Below, piece after piece: positions 46,913 to 55,627 of a DNA stretch of 64,000 nt; the first letter of the stretch is position 1, and each line of letters opens with the position of its first letter. The notes below the pieces were generated by a model, which saw nothing but the letters and a program-made list of their open reading frames with translations, searched no databases and was not told the origin of the DNA. A program made the position numbers and the translations under genes. Origin of the DNA: Dyadobacter beijingensis DSM 21582 (GTDB lineage Bacteria; Bacteroidota; Bacteroidia; Cytophagales; Spirosomataceae); NCBI RefSeq assembly GCF_000382205.1, contig NZ_KB907790.1, positions 434,001 to 498,000 on the forward strand. Reading direction: 5' to 3'.

Positions 46913-48934
46913 CTATCCGATTACGCTCCCCAATTCCTTGGCGGCCGCCATGCTGATGCCTTTGTAAAACATGAACTCCGTCATGATGGCATGCTGCTCT
47001 TCCTCCGTTTGCGCGGTGGCTGCCTGTTGGAGGCAAACTTTCATTTTCTCTTCAATGAATGCCTTTTTCAGCCTCAGGATATTGTTAAACGCCGTCCGGT
47101 CGAGCACGTCGGTCTCGAACGGCACATAAATCTCGTATTTCTCCTTCCACAATTCGCTGAGCTCGTGCTTCTGCGTGAGCCATTCGATCGTCATGCTCCG
47201 GATGTCCGCCTCGTGGTGGTTCAGGAAATAATCGGTCGGGAGCACCTGGTTGCGGTTGTAATTTTCCCGGAAAAGTGTCAGCAAATGGTTGTAAACCGGG
47301 TCTCGTAGCTCGATGCCCTCGATCTGCCCTAGCACATATTGGCACACGGTAATGGTCGGTTCGAGCTCGCGCGCACCATGCACGACGAGCAGGCGCACGA
47401 ATGCTTCCTCCTGGTAATGCAGCTTGGAGCGCTGAATAGGTTCGGCGGGCGGTTCCGGGGAAAATGCGCCCGCGTCGGGTTCACCGGCAAATGGACCAAA
47501 CCCATCGCTGAATATCGCATCCAGGTCATTGGGCCCGTCCGGTACGCCTGTCCCCGGGCCGGAAAATCCGGAACCTGCATTGTTTTGACGTGCCGGGCGC
47601 TCGGCAGGTTTGGCGGTCTGCTGTTTGCGCAGCAGCTTATTCCCCTCGGTAATCAGCATTTGCTCATCCACACGCATCATTTCCGATGTGCGATGGAAGA
47701 AAACCTGCCGTTTGATCGCGTCGGGGATCTTGACAATGCTGTTGACGACCTCCTGGATCACCGCCGCGAGCCGGAAAGGGTCATTGCCGGCATCCTGCAA
47801 AAGGATTTCGGTTTTAAAGGTGATAAAATCCTTCGACGCCTTTTTCAAATGTGCCTTAAATGCCTCAGCACCCACCCGCCTCACATAGCTGTCGGGGTCC
47901 TCATTGTCCGGGAAGAGGACTACATTCACATTTAATCCTTCTTCCAGAACCAGGTCCAGACCGCGCAATGCCGCTTTGATGCCCGCCATATCACCATCAT
48001 ACAAAATGGTGACGTTCGGGGTAAAGCGACCGATCAGCCTGATCTGCTCGACCGTCAGCGAAGTACCCGACGACGCGACGACGTTTTCGATCCCCGCCTG
48101 ATGCAGCGAAATCACGTCGGTATAGCCTTCCACGAGGTAGCAATGTTCGAGTTGCCGGATCGCGTTTTTGGCCTGGTAAATGCCGTAGAGGACTTCGCTT
48201 TTGTGGTAAACCTCCGTTTCAGGCGAGTTGAGGTATTTTGGCTGGTTTTTGTCGGATTTCAGTATCCGTGCGCCGAATGCGATCGTTTTGCCCGCGATGT
48301 TATGGATCGGGAAAATCACGCGGCCGCGAAAGCGGTCGTAACCGGCCGACTGGCTGCCTTCCTTGTGTATGAGCAGACCGGCTTTTTCAAGAATTTCGGC
48401 CGAATAACCCTTTTCCAGCGCCTCTTTGGTAAATGCATCCCAGACGTCGAGGCTGTAACCGAGCTCAAACTTCCTGCGGATCTCATTGGTAAATCCGCGC
48501 TCGCGGAAGTAGCTCAGACCGATAGCCTGGCCCTCCTCGCTGTCGTGCAGCTGATGCTGATAGTAGTTTTTGGCAAAATTGAGGATGATATACAAGCTCT
48601 CCCGCGCATTCTGACGAATGGTTTCCTCGTCGGTAAGCTCTTCTTCCTCGATCTCGATATTATACTTGCCGGCCAGATACCGCAATGCTTCGCCGTAGCC
48701 AATGCCGTCGATATCCATCACGAACTTGATGGAATCGCCCGCAGCGCCGCAACCGAAGCATTTGTAAATCTGCCTCACCGGGTTGACGTTGAAAGACGGC
48801 GTTTTTTCGTTGTGAAAAGGGCAGCAAGCCGAGTAATTGGCCCCTTTTTTCTTCAAGGACACAAAATCCCCTACCACTTCCACAATATCGGCGGCGTGCT
48901 TGATCCTCTCTACGGTTTCGGGGTTAATGCGCAT
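46913..48934 (-). CDS. dnaG: DNA primase DnaG
   Basis: A 673-residue primase making RNA primers for replication. The CHC2 zinc finger is CPFHNEKTPSFNVNP with KCFGCGAAGD (residues about 38-66). The catalytic core and TOPRIM domain carry LVEGYTDVISLHQAGI and ILYDGDMAGIKAALRG, and the RNAP-basal region is RGFTNEIRRKFELGYS. A proline/glycine-rich linker around residues 430-490 precedes the helical C-domain that contacts the DnaB helicase. Start ATG (MRINPETVER). It follows terC by 13 bp, so they are co-transcribed; rpsU and rpoD, its usual neighbours in proteobacteria, are absent. Confidence 0.97.
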   Translation of the reverse strand: MRINPETVERIKHAADIVEVVGDFVSLKKKGANYSACCPFHNEKTPSFNVNPVRQIYKCFGCGAAGDSIKFVMDIDGIGYGEALRYLAGKYNIEIEEEELTDEETIRQNARESLYIILNFAKNYYQHQLHDSEEGQAIGLSYFRERGFTNEIRRKFELGYSLDVWDAFTKEALEKGYSAEILEKAGLLIHKEGSQSAGYDRFRGRVIFPIHNIAGKTIAFGARILKSDKNQPKYLNSPETEVYHKSEVLYGIYQAKNAIRQLEHCYLVEGYTDVISLHQAGIENVVASSGTSLTVEQIRLIGRFTPNVTILYDGDMAGIKAALRGLDLVLEEGLNVNVVLFPDNEDPDSYVRRVGAEAFKAHLKKASKDFITFKTEILLQDAGNDPFRLAAVIQEVVNSIVKIPDAIKRQVFFHRTSEMMRVDEQMLITEGNKLLRKQQTAKPAERPARQNNAGSGFSGPGTGVPDGPNDLDAIFSDGFGPFAGEPDAGAFSPEPPAEPIQRSKLHYQEEAFVRLLVVHGARELEPTITVCQYVLGQIEGIELRDPVYNHLLTLFRENYNRNQVLPTDYFLNHHEADIRSMTIEWLTQKHELSELWKEKYEIYVPFETDVLDRTAFNNILRLKKAFIEEKMKVCLQQAATAQTEEEQHAIMTEFMFYKGISMAAAKELGSVIG

Positions 48935-48947
48935 AGTATTTGGTTTT

Positions 48948-49700
48948 TCAGCTCACTCGGTCGCGCAGCTTCACCGGATTCTTGGTTTTCTTGTCCAGGC
49001 GCATATTCAGCAACTCCACGAAAAACGAGAATGCCATAGCAAAATAGGCATAACCTTTCGGGATTTCGTAGTGGAATGCTTCGGCGACGAGCAGCGTACC
49101 AATCATCAACAAAAATGACAGCGCCAAAATTTTGATGGACGGGTGATTATTTACAAAATCCCCGATTTTGCCCGCAAAAGCAATCATAATGAAGGTAGAA
49201 AGCACGACCGCAACGATCATAATCGGCACTTCTTTCACCAATCCGACTGCCGTGAGCACGGAGTCGAAGGAGAAAATGATGTTCAGCAACGCGATTTGCA
49301 CGAGCGCCGCGCCGAACGTCATCGATTTTTTGTTGGAAATATCGCCCGACGGCAGGTCCTCCGGCTCGCCTTCCAGCTTGTGGTGTATTTCTTTGGTGGT
49401 ACTGTAAAGCAGGAACAATCCACCACCGAGAAGGATCAGGTCCCGGCCGCTGAAACCATGCCCGAATAGGTTCAAAAGGTCTTGTTTGAGGCCAATAACC
49501 CAGGAAATGGCAAACAGTAGGGCTATACGCAGCACGAGTGCGATGAGCAAGCCGTTGTTTTGCGCCTTTTTTCTCTGTTCGACAGGTAGTTTCCCGGAAA
49601 CAATTGTGATAAAAATTACGTTGTCAATGCCAAGGACGACTTCCAGCAGGGTCAGTGTAAGCAGGCTGATGAGTGCGTCGGTGGTCAGAAGTGATTCCAT
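48948..49700 (-). CDS. TerC family integral membrane protein
   Basis: A 250-residue protein with seven to eight membrane segments. LTLTLLEVVLGIDNVIFITI is the first helix with the family EvvLgiDN motif, and IIFSFDSVLTAVGLV near residue 145 is the second FSFDS copy; both carry the acidic residues likely to bind metal. TerC proteins are implicated in manganese efflux and protein metalation, and were named for tellurium resistance. I start at MESLLTTDAL because the upstream part reads as leader from a TTG. It forms an operon head with dnaG and the DUF4136 lipoprotein. Confidence 0.93.
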   Translation of the reverse strand: MESLLTTDALISLLTLTLLEVVLGIDNVIFITIVSGKLPVEQRKKAQNNGLLIALVLRIALLFAISWVIGLKQDLLNLFGHGFSGRDLILLGGGLFLLYSTTKEIHHKLEGEPEDLPSGDISNKKSMTFGAALVQIALLNIIFSFDSVLTAVGLVKEVPIMIVAVVLSTFIMIAFAGKIGDFVNNHPSIKILALSFLLMIGTLLVAEAFHYEIPKGYAYFAMAFSFFVELLNMRLDKKTKNPVKLRDRVS

Positions 49701-49902
49701 GAAAGAGAGGGTGAGTGTTAGTTGCACGAAAGTAATCAGGGCGAGCAGTTTGAGCAATAATTAGGCTAATTTTCGGCAATTTCGATGGGTTGAACGGCGC
49801 GTAGAAAATTTTTTAGGGAAATGTCCATTATTTTCTCATTAGAATTTAGAAATTCGCGTCCTAAAGTTTTTTTCTGATTACTTTAGTTTGTTATTTTGCG
49901 GT

Positions 49903-50008
49903 ATTGAAATTCAAGTTGAAATTTATCTGAGCGATATATAGATATTAAAAATATAGTGTGTGTATAGTGTGAAACAGGGCATGGAAATTTTTCTATGCCT
50001 TTGTTTTT
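49903..50008 (+). ncRNA. Possible small RNA ending in a plus-strand terminator
   Basis: The 329-bp gap between terC and the polysaccharide genes holds no ORF. A weak TTTT-N19-TTATTTTG promoter-like pair (box at 49891-49898) lies about 100 nt before a hairpin whose T-run is on the plus strand, where no gene precedes. This suggests a short RNA of about 100 nt. It matches no RNA family that I know; the extent is guessed. Confidence 0.2.
49978..50008 (+). terminator. Hairpin with plus-strand T-run
   Basis: GGCATGGAAA (49978-49987) pairs with TTTCTATGCC (49990-49999) with one G-U on the plus-strand RNA, then TTTGTTTTTT. It could also stop the minus-strand polysaccharide operon, whose last stop is 30 bp away, but that orientation lacks a T-run. 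Confidence 0.55.
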
Positions 50009-50029
50009 TATATACTGACTATGAATTGA

Positions 50030-50995
50030 TTAGCCTATCTGACCCGCTATTTCACGATACAAATCGATCACTTCCGCGACGGTGTCGGGAAGCATCTTCA
50101 CCAGGCTGATCCGCTGCCGCGCGTCTTCCAAATGCGCATCCAAATCGACCGTTAGAAAATTCTCAAAAACGCTGCAAAATGAAGGCCTTTCCACGGCAGC
50201 CGAAGCCAGAACGGGTATTTGCAATGCCCACGCTTCGTGAATGGACAGTGAGACACCGTCCGTAGTGGTGTTGCGAATGAATGCATTCGAAAGCAAAAGG
50301 ATGTTTCTGAAATCGTGTAAAGTGCTGATAAAAAGTATGTTATCGGGAATTTGTCTCGTTCCTTTAATGTGCCTCTGATAGTTTCCGGAAGGATCTGAAA
50401 TAAGCAGCTGATATTGCGGAAATTGTGCAAAATGGCTCACCAGATCAGAGATACCATAGATTTCCCGCCCATCTCGATCGAATGCGACATTCCATGCATT
50501 GGTGCAAAACGTGGCTTCGTATTTAGTGTAACGTACTGTAATGCAATCGAGTAGTGCCTGCGGCAGTGGTTGAATGGCGCCTCCCGGAATGTAGGTAGAG
50601 ATTAAACGCGCCCTGGGATTACACTTTAAAGCGAGGGAAAAACTCGCGCGATCCTGCACGATAAGCGCGTACGCGAGGCCGGCACCTAGTTCTACAAGCC
50701 AATTTTTCCACCAGCCGTAACGGCCCCACTTTCCGTGGTAAGTAATGATCAGTTTCTTCCCGATCAACCGGCAACAGATTGCGAAAAGCAGCTGAACCGA
50801 AGGACTGGAAAAATGAACATGGATAATCCGATGCGTGGCTATCTGGAAAATAATACGAACAAAGCTGTCTTTTTGCAGGTCACAAAAACGAAAATCGCAG
50901 CCCCGGTCCCGCAAATGATAAACCAGCCTCGCGATATGGACGGTAACCCCGCCGATGGGCGGCGGAATTTTGCCGATGATGAGCACCTTCGCCAT
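50030..50995 (-). CDS. Glycosyltransferase (GT-B, GT4-like)
   Basis: A 321-residue protein beginning KVLIIGKIPPPIGGVTVHIARL, the glycine-rich start of GT4-type transferases. The central part is short (HVHFSSPSVQLLFAICCRLIGKKLIITYHGKW). The C-terminal region contains LLSNAFIRNTTTDGVSLSIHEAWALQIPVLAS, the E-x7-E like sugar-nucleotide site (DGVSLSIHEA). It probably adds a sugar from a nucleotide donor on the cytoplasmic face. It is the last gene of the surface polysaccharide operon, 12 bp behind the Wzy-like gene. Confidence 0.88.
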   Translation of the reverse strand: MAKVLIIGKIPPPIGGVTVHIARLVYHLRDRGCDFRFCDLQKDSFVRIIFQIATHRIIHVHFSSPSVQLLFAICCRLIGKKLIITYHGKWGRYGWWKNWLVELGAGLAYALIVQDRASFSLALKCNPRARLISTYIPGGAIQPLPQALLDCITVRYTKYEATFCTNAWNVAFDRDGREIYGISDLVSHFAQFPQYQLLISDPSGNYQRHIKGTRQIPDNILFISTLHDFRNILLLSNAFIRNTTTDGVSLSIHEAWALQIPVLASAAVERPSFCSVFENFLTVDLDAHLEDARQRISLVKMLPDTVAEVIDLYREIAGQIG

Positions 50996-51007
50996 GCTTA
51001 CCTGCTG

Positions 51008-52387
51008 CTAATCCGAATTAACCGATTGAGAATAGTGGTACATACATATAAGCAGTATCGGTGCGATACAATTAATAGTCAGGCTTTTGGCAGGAATAAT
51101 GACGAAAACTGAACCGACCGAATGCACAAATACCAGGTATGCCGCCAGCGAAAGCAGCAGCAGCCAACTCCCGCTATCAAACCTTGCCTTTTGGAACATG
51201 CCGTATCCCAATGCCACAAAAAGCCCGTACAGGTAACACGTGCCGGCTAGTCCCTGCTCGGCGAGCGATGTAAACAATAGCGAATGGGCCTCCCGGTAGC
51301 CTGGTCCCAATACTTCAAAACTCGCGATCCCGTGCCCGTAAAGCGGACTTTTCAGGAACAGTTGCCACGCCACCCGGTGAATGTCCAGTCGGCCGCTCGC
51401 CTCCTGCCATTTCTCCCACGCCGGCCCGACAGAATGCAACTCGCCAAATCGCAATTGCCAGGGATAGGCGACATCGACATTTGCCAGACTGACCAGCTCA
51501 TCGAGAAAGAAGCACAGCATTCCGCCCAGCATAGCCAGCCAAATTAGCCGAACCTTCCCATTCCCGATGAATAACGAAGCAGCCAGGTAAGGGGCCACAA
51601 TAAAGACCGCCCCGCGGGAAAACGAGAGGATGACGACCGCCGCAAACAGCATTACCATCAGGATTGTCAGCAACAAAGGATTGCCCCTTCGTTTCAGGTA
51701 AAGCAATACAAACGGCCACAGCAGGATGAAATAGGCCATGGTGACGTTCGTATCGGAAATGTTGCGCGTAACCAGCAGGTTGTCGGCATCCTTGTACCGC
51801 ATTCCCGCGAACACCAGTCCGAAAGTACCGAGCGCGAGGATGACGAATAGGATGAAAAGGCATTTTTCAAGTTCCGCTCTGAATGCTGGCGCATGAGAAA
51901 GAATGCTCAATGCTGCAAAATACGCGGGTAATGTGATTAGAAATAGCAGGAATGCACCACCGATCGTCGCCGCCAGATTGGGCGAAATGCCGATAAACAG
52001 CACATGCAGTACAATCCATGATACGAACACACATTGTTCCGCGATGGATAATCGGATGCGAAATTGCGCAAGCAGTATCAGCAGATGCATATCGACGAGG
52101 ACGAACGGCAGCAGCCGCCAGAGGGAATTGGCACCGGCGGGGAAATCGTATTTCTGGTACAAATGCAGGAATTGCGAGAACACGGGAATGCTGATCAAAT
52201 GAAACAACCGGTGACCCGCAGGGGCCACTAGCACGATGATGCAATACAAGTAGAAGCTTAGCACGACGATCGTTTGGAGCCTGTTTTCGCCAAAAATCAG
52301 CAGGGGGTCGAACAGTGCAGTTAGCATTCCGGCGACCGCCATGGAGCATAATGCTTTGACGCCGGTATCGGTTAAGCGTCTAGCCAT
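51008..52387 (-). CDS. O-antigen ligase/polymerase-like membrane protein (Wzy-type)
   Basis: A 459-residue protein with about 12 transmembrane segments and a large extracytoplasmic loop between about residues 320 and 390 containing HRVAWQLFLKSPLYGHGIASFEVLGPGYREAHSLLF. That H-x-G-x-G pattern in a Wzy_C-type loop is characteristic of O-antigen ligases and polymerases. The role is polymerisation or ligation of a surface glycan. Start MARRLTDTGV is supported by a 16-bp overlap with the upstream gene. Its sugar substrate probably includes the nonulosonic acid made by the neu genes. Confidence 0.85.
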   Translation of the reverse strand: MARRLTDTGVKALCSMAVAGMLTALFDPLLIFGENRLQTIVVLSFYLYCIIVLVAPAGHRLFHLISIPVFSQFLHLYQKYDFPAGANSLWRLLPFVLVDMHLLILLAQFRIRLSIAEQCVFVSWIVLHVLFIGISPNLAATIGGAFLLFLITLPAYFAALSILSHAPAFRAELEKCLFILFVILALGTFGLVFAGMRYKDADNLLVTRNISDTNVTMAYFILLWPFVLLYLKRRGNPLLLTILMVMLFAAVVILSFSRGAVFIVAPYLAASLFIGNGKVRLIWLAMLGGMLCFFLDELVSLANVDVAYPWQLRFGELHSVGPAWEKWQEASGRLDIHRVAWQLFLKSPLYGHGIASFEVLGPGYREAHSLLFTSLAEQGLAGTCYLYGLFVALGYGMFQKARFDSGSWLLLLSLAAYLVFVHSVGSVFVIIPAKSLTINCIAPILLICMYHYSQSVNSD

Positions 52388-53736
52388 TCCTGAATGCATT
52401 GTGCCGTTGTGCGTGCGGGCTCCGGCGTGGAGAGGTTCATGACGGTTTTGAGCACCGATTGCCACTTCGGGGCCTGCCAACCGTTTTCCGCGAGCGCATC
52501 CAGTTTTGCAAACAATGCGGTACGGTCATGGACTATATTCTCCTTCAACAATAGGCGAAGCGGCTGATAGTGCGCATAATCATAAAATCGCCGCACGGAA
52601 GCACGGTAAGGCACCTGCGGATGTGCGTCATAGGCAATGCTGATGACGGGCTTGTCGCAGGCAGCGGCGTCCAGCAGCATGGTGGATGCTATCTGAATGC
52701 AAACCTGGCTTGCCGCGAGCTGTATTTGAAGTGTTTCCAGAAAATCGCTTGGAGGAATGTCTTCCTTGCATTGCCTGAACGACGGCAAAAAGCGGAGGTT
52801 TTTATATCCGCTGAACCGCTCGTATTTGCCGGGTTCATCGCCCGGATGGCACCTGACCATGATCACTACCTCCGGCCTGGTACGCGCATATTCCAGCAGA
52901 TCTTCAATAACGTAGTCCTGACAAACATGATGCTTGACAGCGCCGGTCGAGAAAAGAATGACGCAGGCCCGCGGCACGATTCCCAGTTTTCCGCGAAAGA
53001 CAGCCACTTTCAGCGGATCGGGTGGCTTGGCATAAATGCCGAACCGCGGAACGCCGGTCATGCGTAGCGCCCCCACATTTCCGAACAGCGAATAGAGCTG
53101 TTCGTATTCGTCGGCCATCAGCTTGTTCCAGACCAGCACCAGATCGGGCGCAGCATTGATAATCCCCTTCGAAGTCAGGTTATCCCAGCTGATAATCATC
53201 GCAATGCAGCGCGTCCCGCGGGTTTTGAGTGCATTGACAATGCGGTTCTCCCGCAAATCGAGCGGGGATGTGGAAATTACGGCCGCAAAACAATGTGCGC
53301 CCGGCAAACGGGCGCGGGACCTGCTGGTCCGGTTAATCAGCCGATGCCTGAGCCAAATGAGTAGCCAGCCGCTGCATGCGCGGAGTGCCGGGCTGTTGCC
53401 CGTCATTCTGAAAAGCCATGCCAATATCCGATGGCGTTCCGCGAGTTTGATCCGGAAGGTTTCCAATCGGAAGAAATGTGCGAACAACGCCGCCTGAAAC
53501 GCCCGCAGCCATTTTAGGTACCTTGAAATGCGCGGAATGGGGCATTTCAGCAGCCGCATATGCAGTTGAAAATGAGCGTTCAAATGTGCCACGTCCGCTT
53601 CGCTCAGCAAATTAGACATGACTGAAACACGATAGGTCCTGCCCAGTTCCCGCATTAGCCCGGAGTGAACGACATTCAGCATGGCGAAAGGATTGGTAAT
53701 GAGGATGAGGATGTGTTGGGTGTGTGTTTTTTCCAT
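52372..53736 (-). CDS. Probable glycosyltransferase or surface-polysaccharide protein
   Basis: A 454-residue protein that I cannot place in a named family with certainty. It begins HILILITNPFAMLNVVHSGLMRELG, a GT-B-like nucleotide-binding start. The middle contains a basic, arginine-rich stretch. The C-terminal half has VVIMVRCHPGDEPGKY and ACDKPVISIAYDAHPQVPY, a pattern shared by CDP-glycerol glycerophosphotransferase and polysialyltransferase-like folds (H-P box, S/D-box). It may add a nonulosonic acid to the polymer. It overlaps the cytidylyltransferase gene by 61 bp from MEKTHTQH, unusual for this operon. Confidence 0.7.
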   Translation of the reverse strand: MEKTHTQHILILITNPFAMLNVVHSGLMRELGRTYRVSVMSNLLSEADVAHLNAHFQLHMRLLKCPIPRISRYLKWLRAFQAALFAHFFRLETFRIKLAERHRILAWLFRMTGNSPALRACSGWLLIWLRHRLINRTSRSRARLPGAHCFAAVISTSPLDLRENRIVNALKTRGTRCIAMIISWDNLTSKGIINAAPDLVLVWNKLMADEYEQLYSLFGNVGALRMTGVPRFGIYAKPPDPLKVAVFRGKLGIVPRACVILFSTGAVKHHVCQDYVIEDLLEYARTRPEVVIMVRCHPGDEPGKYERFSGYKNLRFLPSFRQCKEDIPPSDFLETLQIQLAASQVCIQIASTMLLDAAACDKPVISIAYDAHPQVPYRASVRRFYDYAHYQPLRLLLKENIVHDRTALFAKLDALAENGWQAPKWQSVLKTVMNLSTPEPARTTAQCIQEWLDA

Positions 53737-54482
53737 GTTTGAAGAAGGTTTTCGGCTCTTGCCCAGTCTGCCATTGTATCGATATTGACCCAATGATCGG
53801 TTTCATTGAACCACGGGATGATTTTTCCACCCATGATCTGCCCGTTGCGAATCAGGGACGCGCGCGTGATGTAAATGGCCCCGTCGCGGTGGTACGCGCA
53901 GGGGAGTTGCTGTCGGCAGGGAATCGGGGCGTGTTCCGCACTTGAAATGGTCTTTACCAACTGATCGTCGGCGAGATGATATGCCCAATGCGGATTAAAG
54001 GCATCGGGGATTTTTCGAACGGTAACCAGGCTGTCCGCATTCGTGGAAAGTAAATGCCGGATAGCATTATCGATCAAACCGGGCGCGCGGAACGGGCAGG
54101 TCGGTTGCAGGAGTACAACCCATTCGAATCTTCCCCACGCGCACTCCGCGTATGTGAGCGCGTGCCGGGCTACGTCCGCCATGCACGTGTCGTCCGTCGC
54201 CAGGTGCGGCGGGCGCAGGAACGGCACGGATATGCCTTCAAAATGGCTTGCGAAAATTGCTGTTTCAGGGCTGTCTGTTGAAACGAGGACCTTGTCAAAC
54301 ATTTTGGAATGTAATGCGGCCTCTATCGTGTATTGAATGAGCGGTATGCCGCCCAGCGGGGTGCCGCCCAGCGGAGTGCCGCCCAGCGGTATGCCGCCCA
54401 ACCACTTCATGTTTTTGCCGGGGGCGCCTTTGGAACCTGCTCGGGCGGGAATGAGGGCAAGGATTTTGGGAAAATGGCTCAT
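53676..54482 (-). CDS. neuA: CMP-nonulosonate cytidylyltransferase (NeuA-type)
   Basis: A 268-residue nucleotidyltransferase. LALIPARAGSKGAPGKNMKWL is the N-terminal CTP-binding loop of acylneuraminate cytidylyltransferases, followed by the product strand VLVSTDSPETAIFA, DDTCMADVARHAL and VVLLQPTCPFRAPGLIDNAI. It activates a nonulosonic acid with CTP as CMP-sugar. A striking oddity is GGIPLGGTPLGGTPLGGIPL at residues about 30-49, four copies of GGxPL where relatives have one. Its 5' end overlaps the neuC stop by 1 bp (TAATG), signalling coupled translation. Confidence 0.86.
   Translation of the reverse strand: MSHFPKILALIPARAGSKGAPGKNMKWLGGIPLGGTPLGGTPLGGIPLIQYTIEAALHSKMFDKVLVSTDSPETAIFASHFEGISVPFLRPPHLATDDTCMADVARHALTYAECAWGRFEWVVLLQPTCPFRAPGLIDNAIRHLLSTNADSLVTVRKIPDAFNPHWAYHLADDQLVKTISSAEHAPIPCRQQLPCAYHRDGAIYITRASLIRNGQIMGGKIIPWFNETDHWVNIDTMADWARAENLLQTWKKHTPNTSSSSLPILSPC
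54341..54400. repeat. Four-copy 15-bp in-frame tandem repeat in neuA
   Basis: GCGGNNTGCCGCCCA repeated exactly four times with period 15 (variable NN: TA, GG, AG, TA). Each unit encodes one GGxPL block on the minus strand, so changes in copy number keep the frame. It lies next to the CTP-binding loop. Confidence 0.95.
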
Positions 54483-55627
54483 TATGCGGGTAGTATGTGT
54501 TTTTTGAGAATGAATGGAATGGCGGCCAGCTGGTCGGCGATCTGCTTGCCGGCGTCGCCGTGGCCGTAAAGCGCTGTGGGCGGGTAGGGCCCGTGGGCGA
54601 GTTGTTGCCGGGCCGCTCCTATGATTGCCGCCGTGTCGGGAATGCAGTCCAGCACATTAGGGCCCCGCTCCCGGCCCCGCTGGCGGCTTCCGATATTCAC
54701 CGCCGGGATGCCCAACGCGCTGCATTCACGAATCCCGACACTGGAATTGCCCACGAAACACGCACAGTTTTTAAGCAACTGAATGAAATGCCGCGATTCC
54801 ATATGTTTGAAAAAATGGAACGGTAACCCGGCATTTTGCTCGCGAAATGCCCTGATACCATGCGCTGTCCCCGTCGTGCCGGGGTCGGCATTGGGCCAGA
54901 ACCAGAGGACGGGCATACCGAGTGCCGCCAGGGCGTGCAAAGTGTTCTCAACCTGCCATTTGGAATGGCTTATCTCAGTCGTTACCGGATGTTGCAGTAC
55001 GACCAGGTACGGCATATGCAGATCCGGCCGCCTCCCGACCCCGCCGTAAACTTCGTATGGATCGAAGCCGGCGATGTTACGCTCGTATAGCAGATCAATG
55101 GACGGACAGCCGGTACAGTAAATTTTTATGGGTGAAAGGCCCATGCGGACGAGCCGGTTGCGTGCACCCGCGGTCGCCACAAAATGCAGGTCGGCAAGCT
55201 GGGAAATGCTGTTCCTGATCCGATCGTCGATATTGCCCGTCACCTCGCCTCCCTGAATGTGCGCGAGCGGAATATTCATGTTCACGGCCGCAATGGCCGT
55301 CGCGATCGTTTCGAAACGATCGGCAACGGTCACCACCACATCGGGCTGATGGTTGACGAAGAACGTAGCCAGCTCGATCACCGAGAGTGCCGTCGTTTTC
55401 GCCGAAGCGGTAGGATTGTCCGCATCGAGCAGGTTCGGGATGACAGCCGAAACAGGCAGATTATCGGCTGTCAGATCCGGCAGGATGTTCCCAAATTTAT
55501 CGATCAGCGCGCTGCCGGTCACTACTATTTGCAGCAGCAGTCGCGGATGAGCGTGAATGGCGAGCAATGCGGTTTTGATCCGGCTATAACTGGCCCTGGC
55601 GGTGATAACAACGCAGATTTTACGCAT
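54482..55627 (-). CDS. neuC: UDP-N-acetylglucosamine 2-epimerase, hydrolysing (NeuC-type)
   Basis: A 381-residue GT-B-fold enzyme. KICVVITARASYSRIKTAL opens the fold, PDVVVTVADRFETIATAIAAVNMNIPLAHIQGGE is the classical epimerase strand and helix with GGE, and CFVGNSSVGIRECSALGIPAVNIGSRQRGRE the C-terminal UDP-binding part. Hydrolysing members make ManNAc-type sugars, the first step toward nonulosonic acids. NeuB overlaps it upstream by 8 bp and NeuA downstream by 1 bp, so the three steps are translated together. Whether the sugar is N-acetylneuraminic, legionaminic or another acid is undecided. Confidence 0.88.
   Translation of the reverse strand: MRKICVVITARASYSRIKTALLAIHAHPRLLLQIVVTGSALIDKFGNILPDLTADNLPVSAVIPNLLDADNPTASAKTTALSVIELATFFVNHQPDVVVTVADRFETIATAIAAVNMNIPLAHIQGGEVTGNIDDRIRNSISQLADLHFVATAGARNRLVRMGLSPIKIYCTGCPSIDLLYERNIAGFDPYEVYGGVGRRPDLHMPYLVVLQHPVTTEISHSKWQVENTLHALAALGMPVLWFWPNADPGTTGTAHGIRAFREQNAGLPFHFFKHMESRHFIQLLKNCACFVGNSSVGIRECSALGIPAVNIGSRQRGRERGPNVLDCIPDTAAIIGAARQQLAHGPYPPTALYGHGDAGKQIADQLAAIPFILKKHILPA

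Noticed and set aside
49760..50010. tRNA or known riboswitch in the terC upstream gap
   Set aside because: No cloverleaf, acceptor CCA or conserved riboswitch core was visible; only the hairpin with a plus-strand T-run stands out.
54341..54400. Tandem repeat as a CRISPR array
   Set aside because: The 15-bp units are contiguous with no spacers and stay in frame within a nucleotidyltransferase gene.
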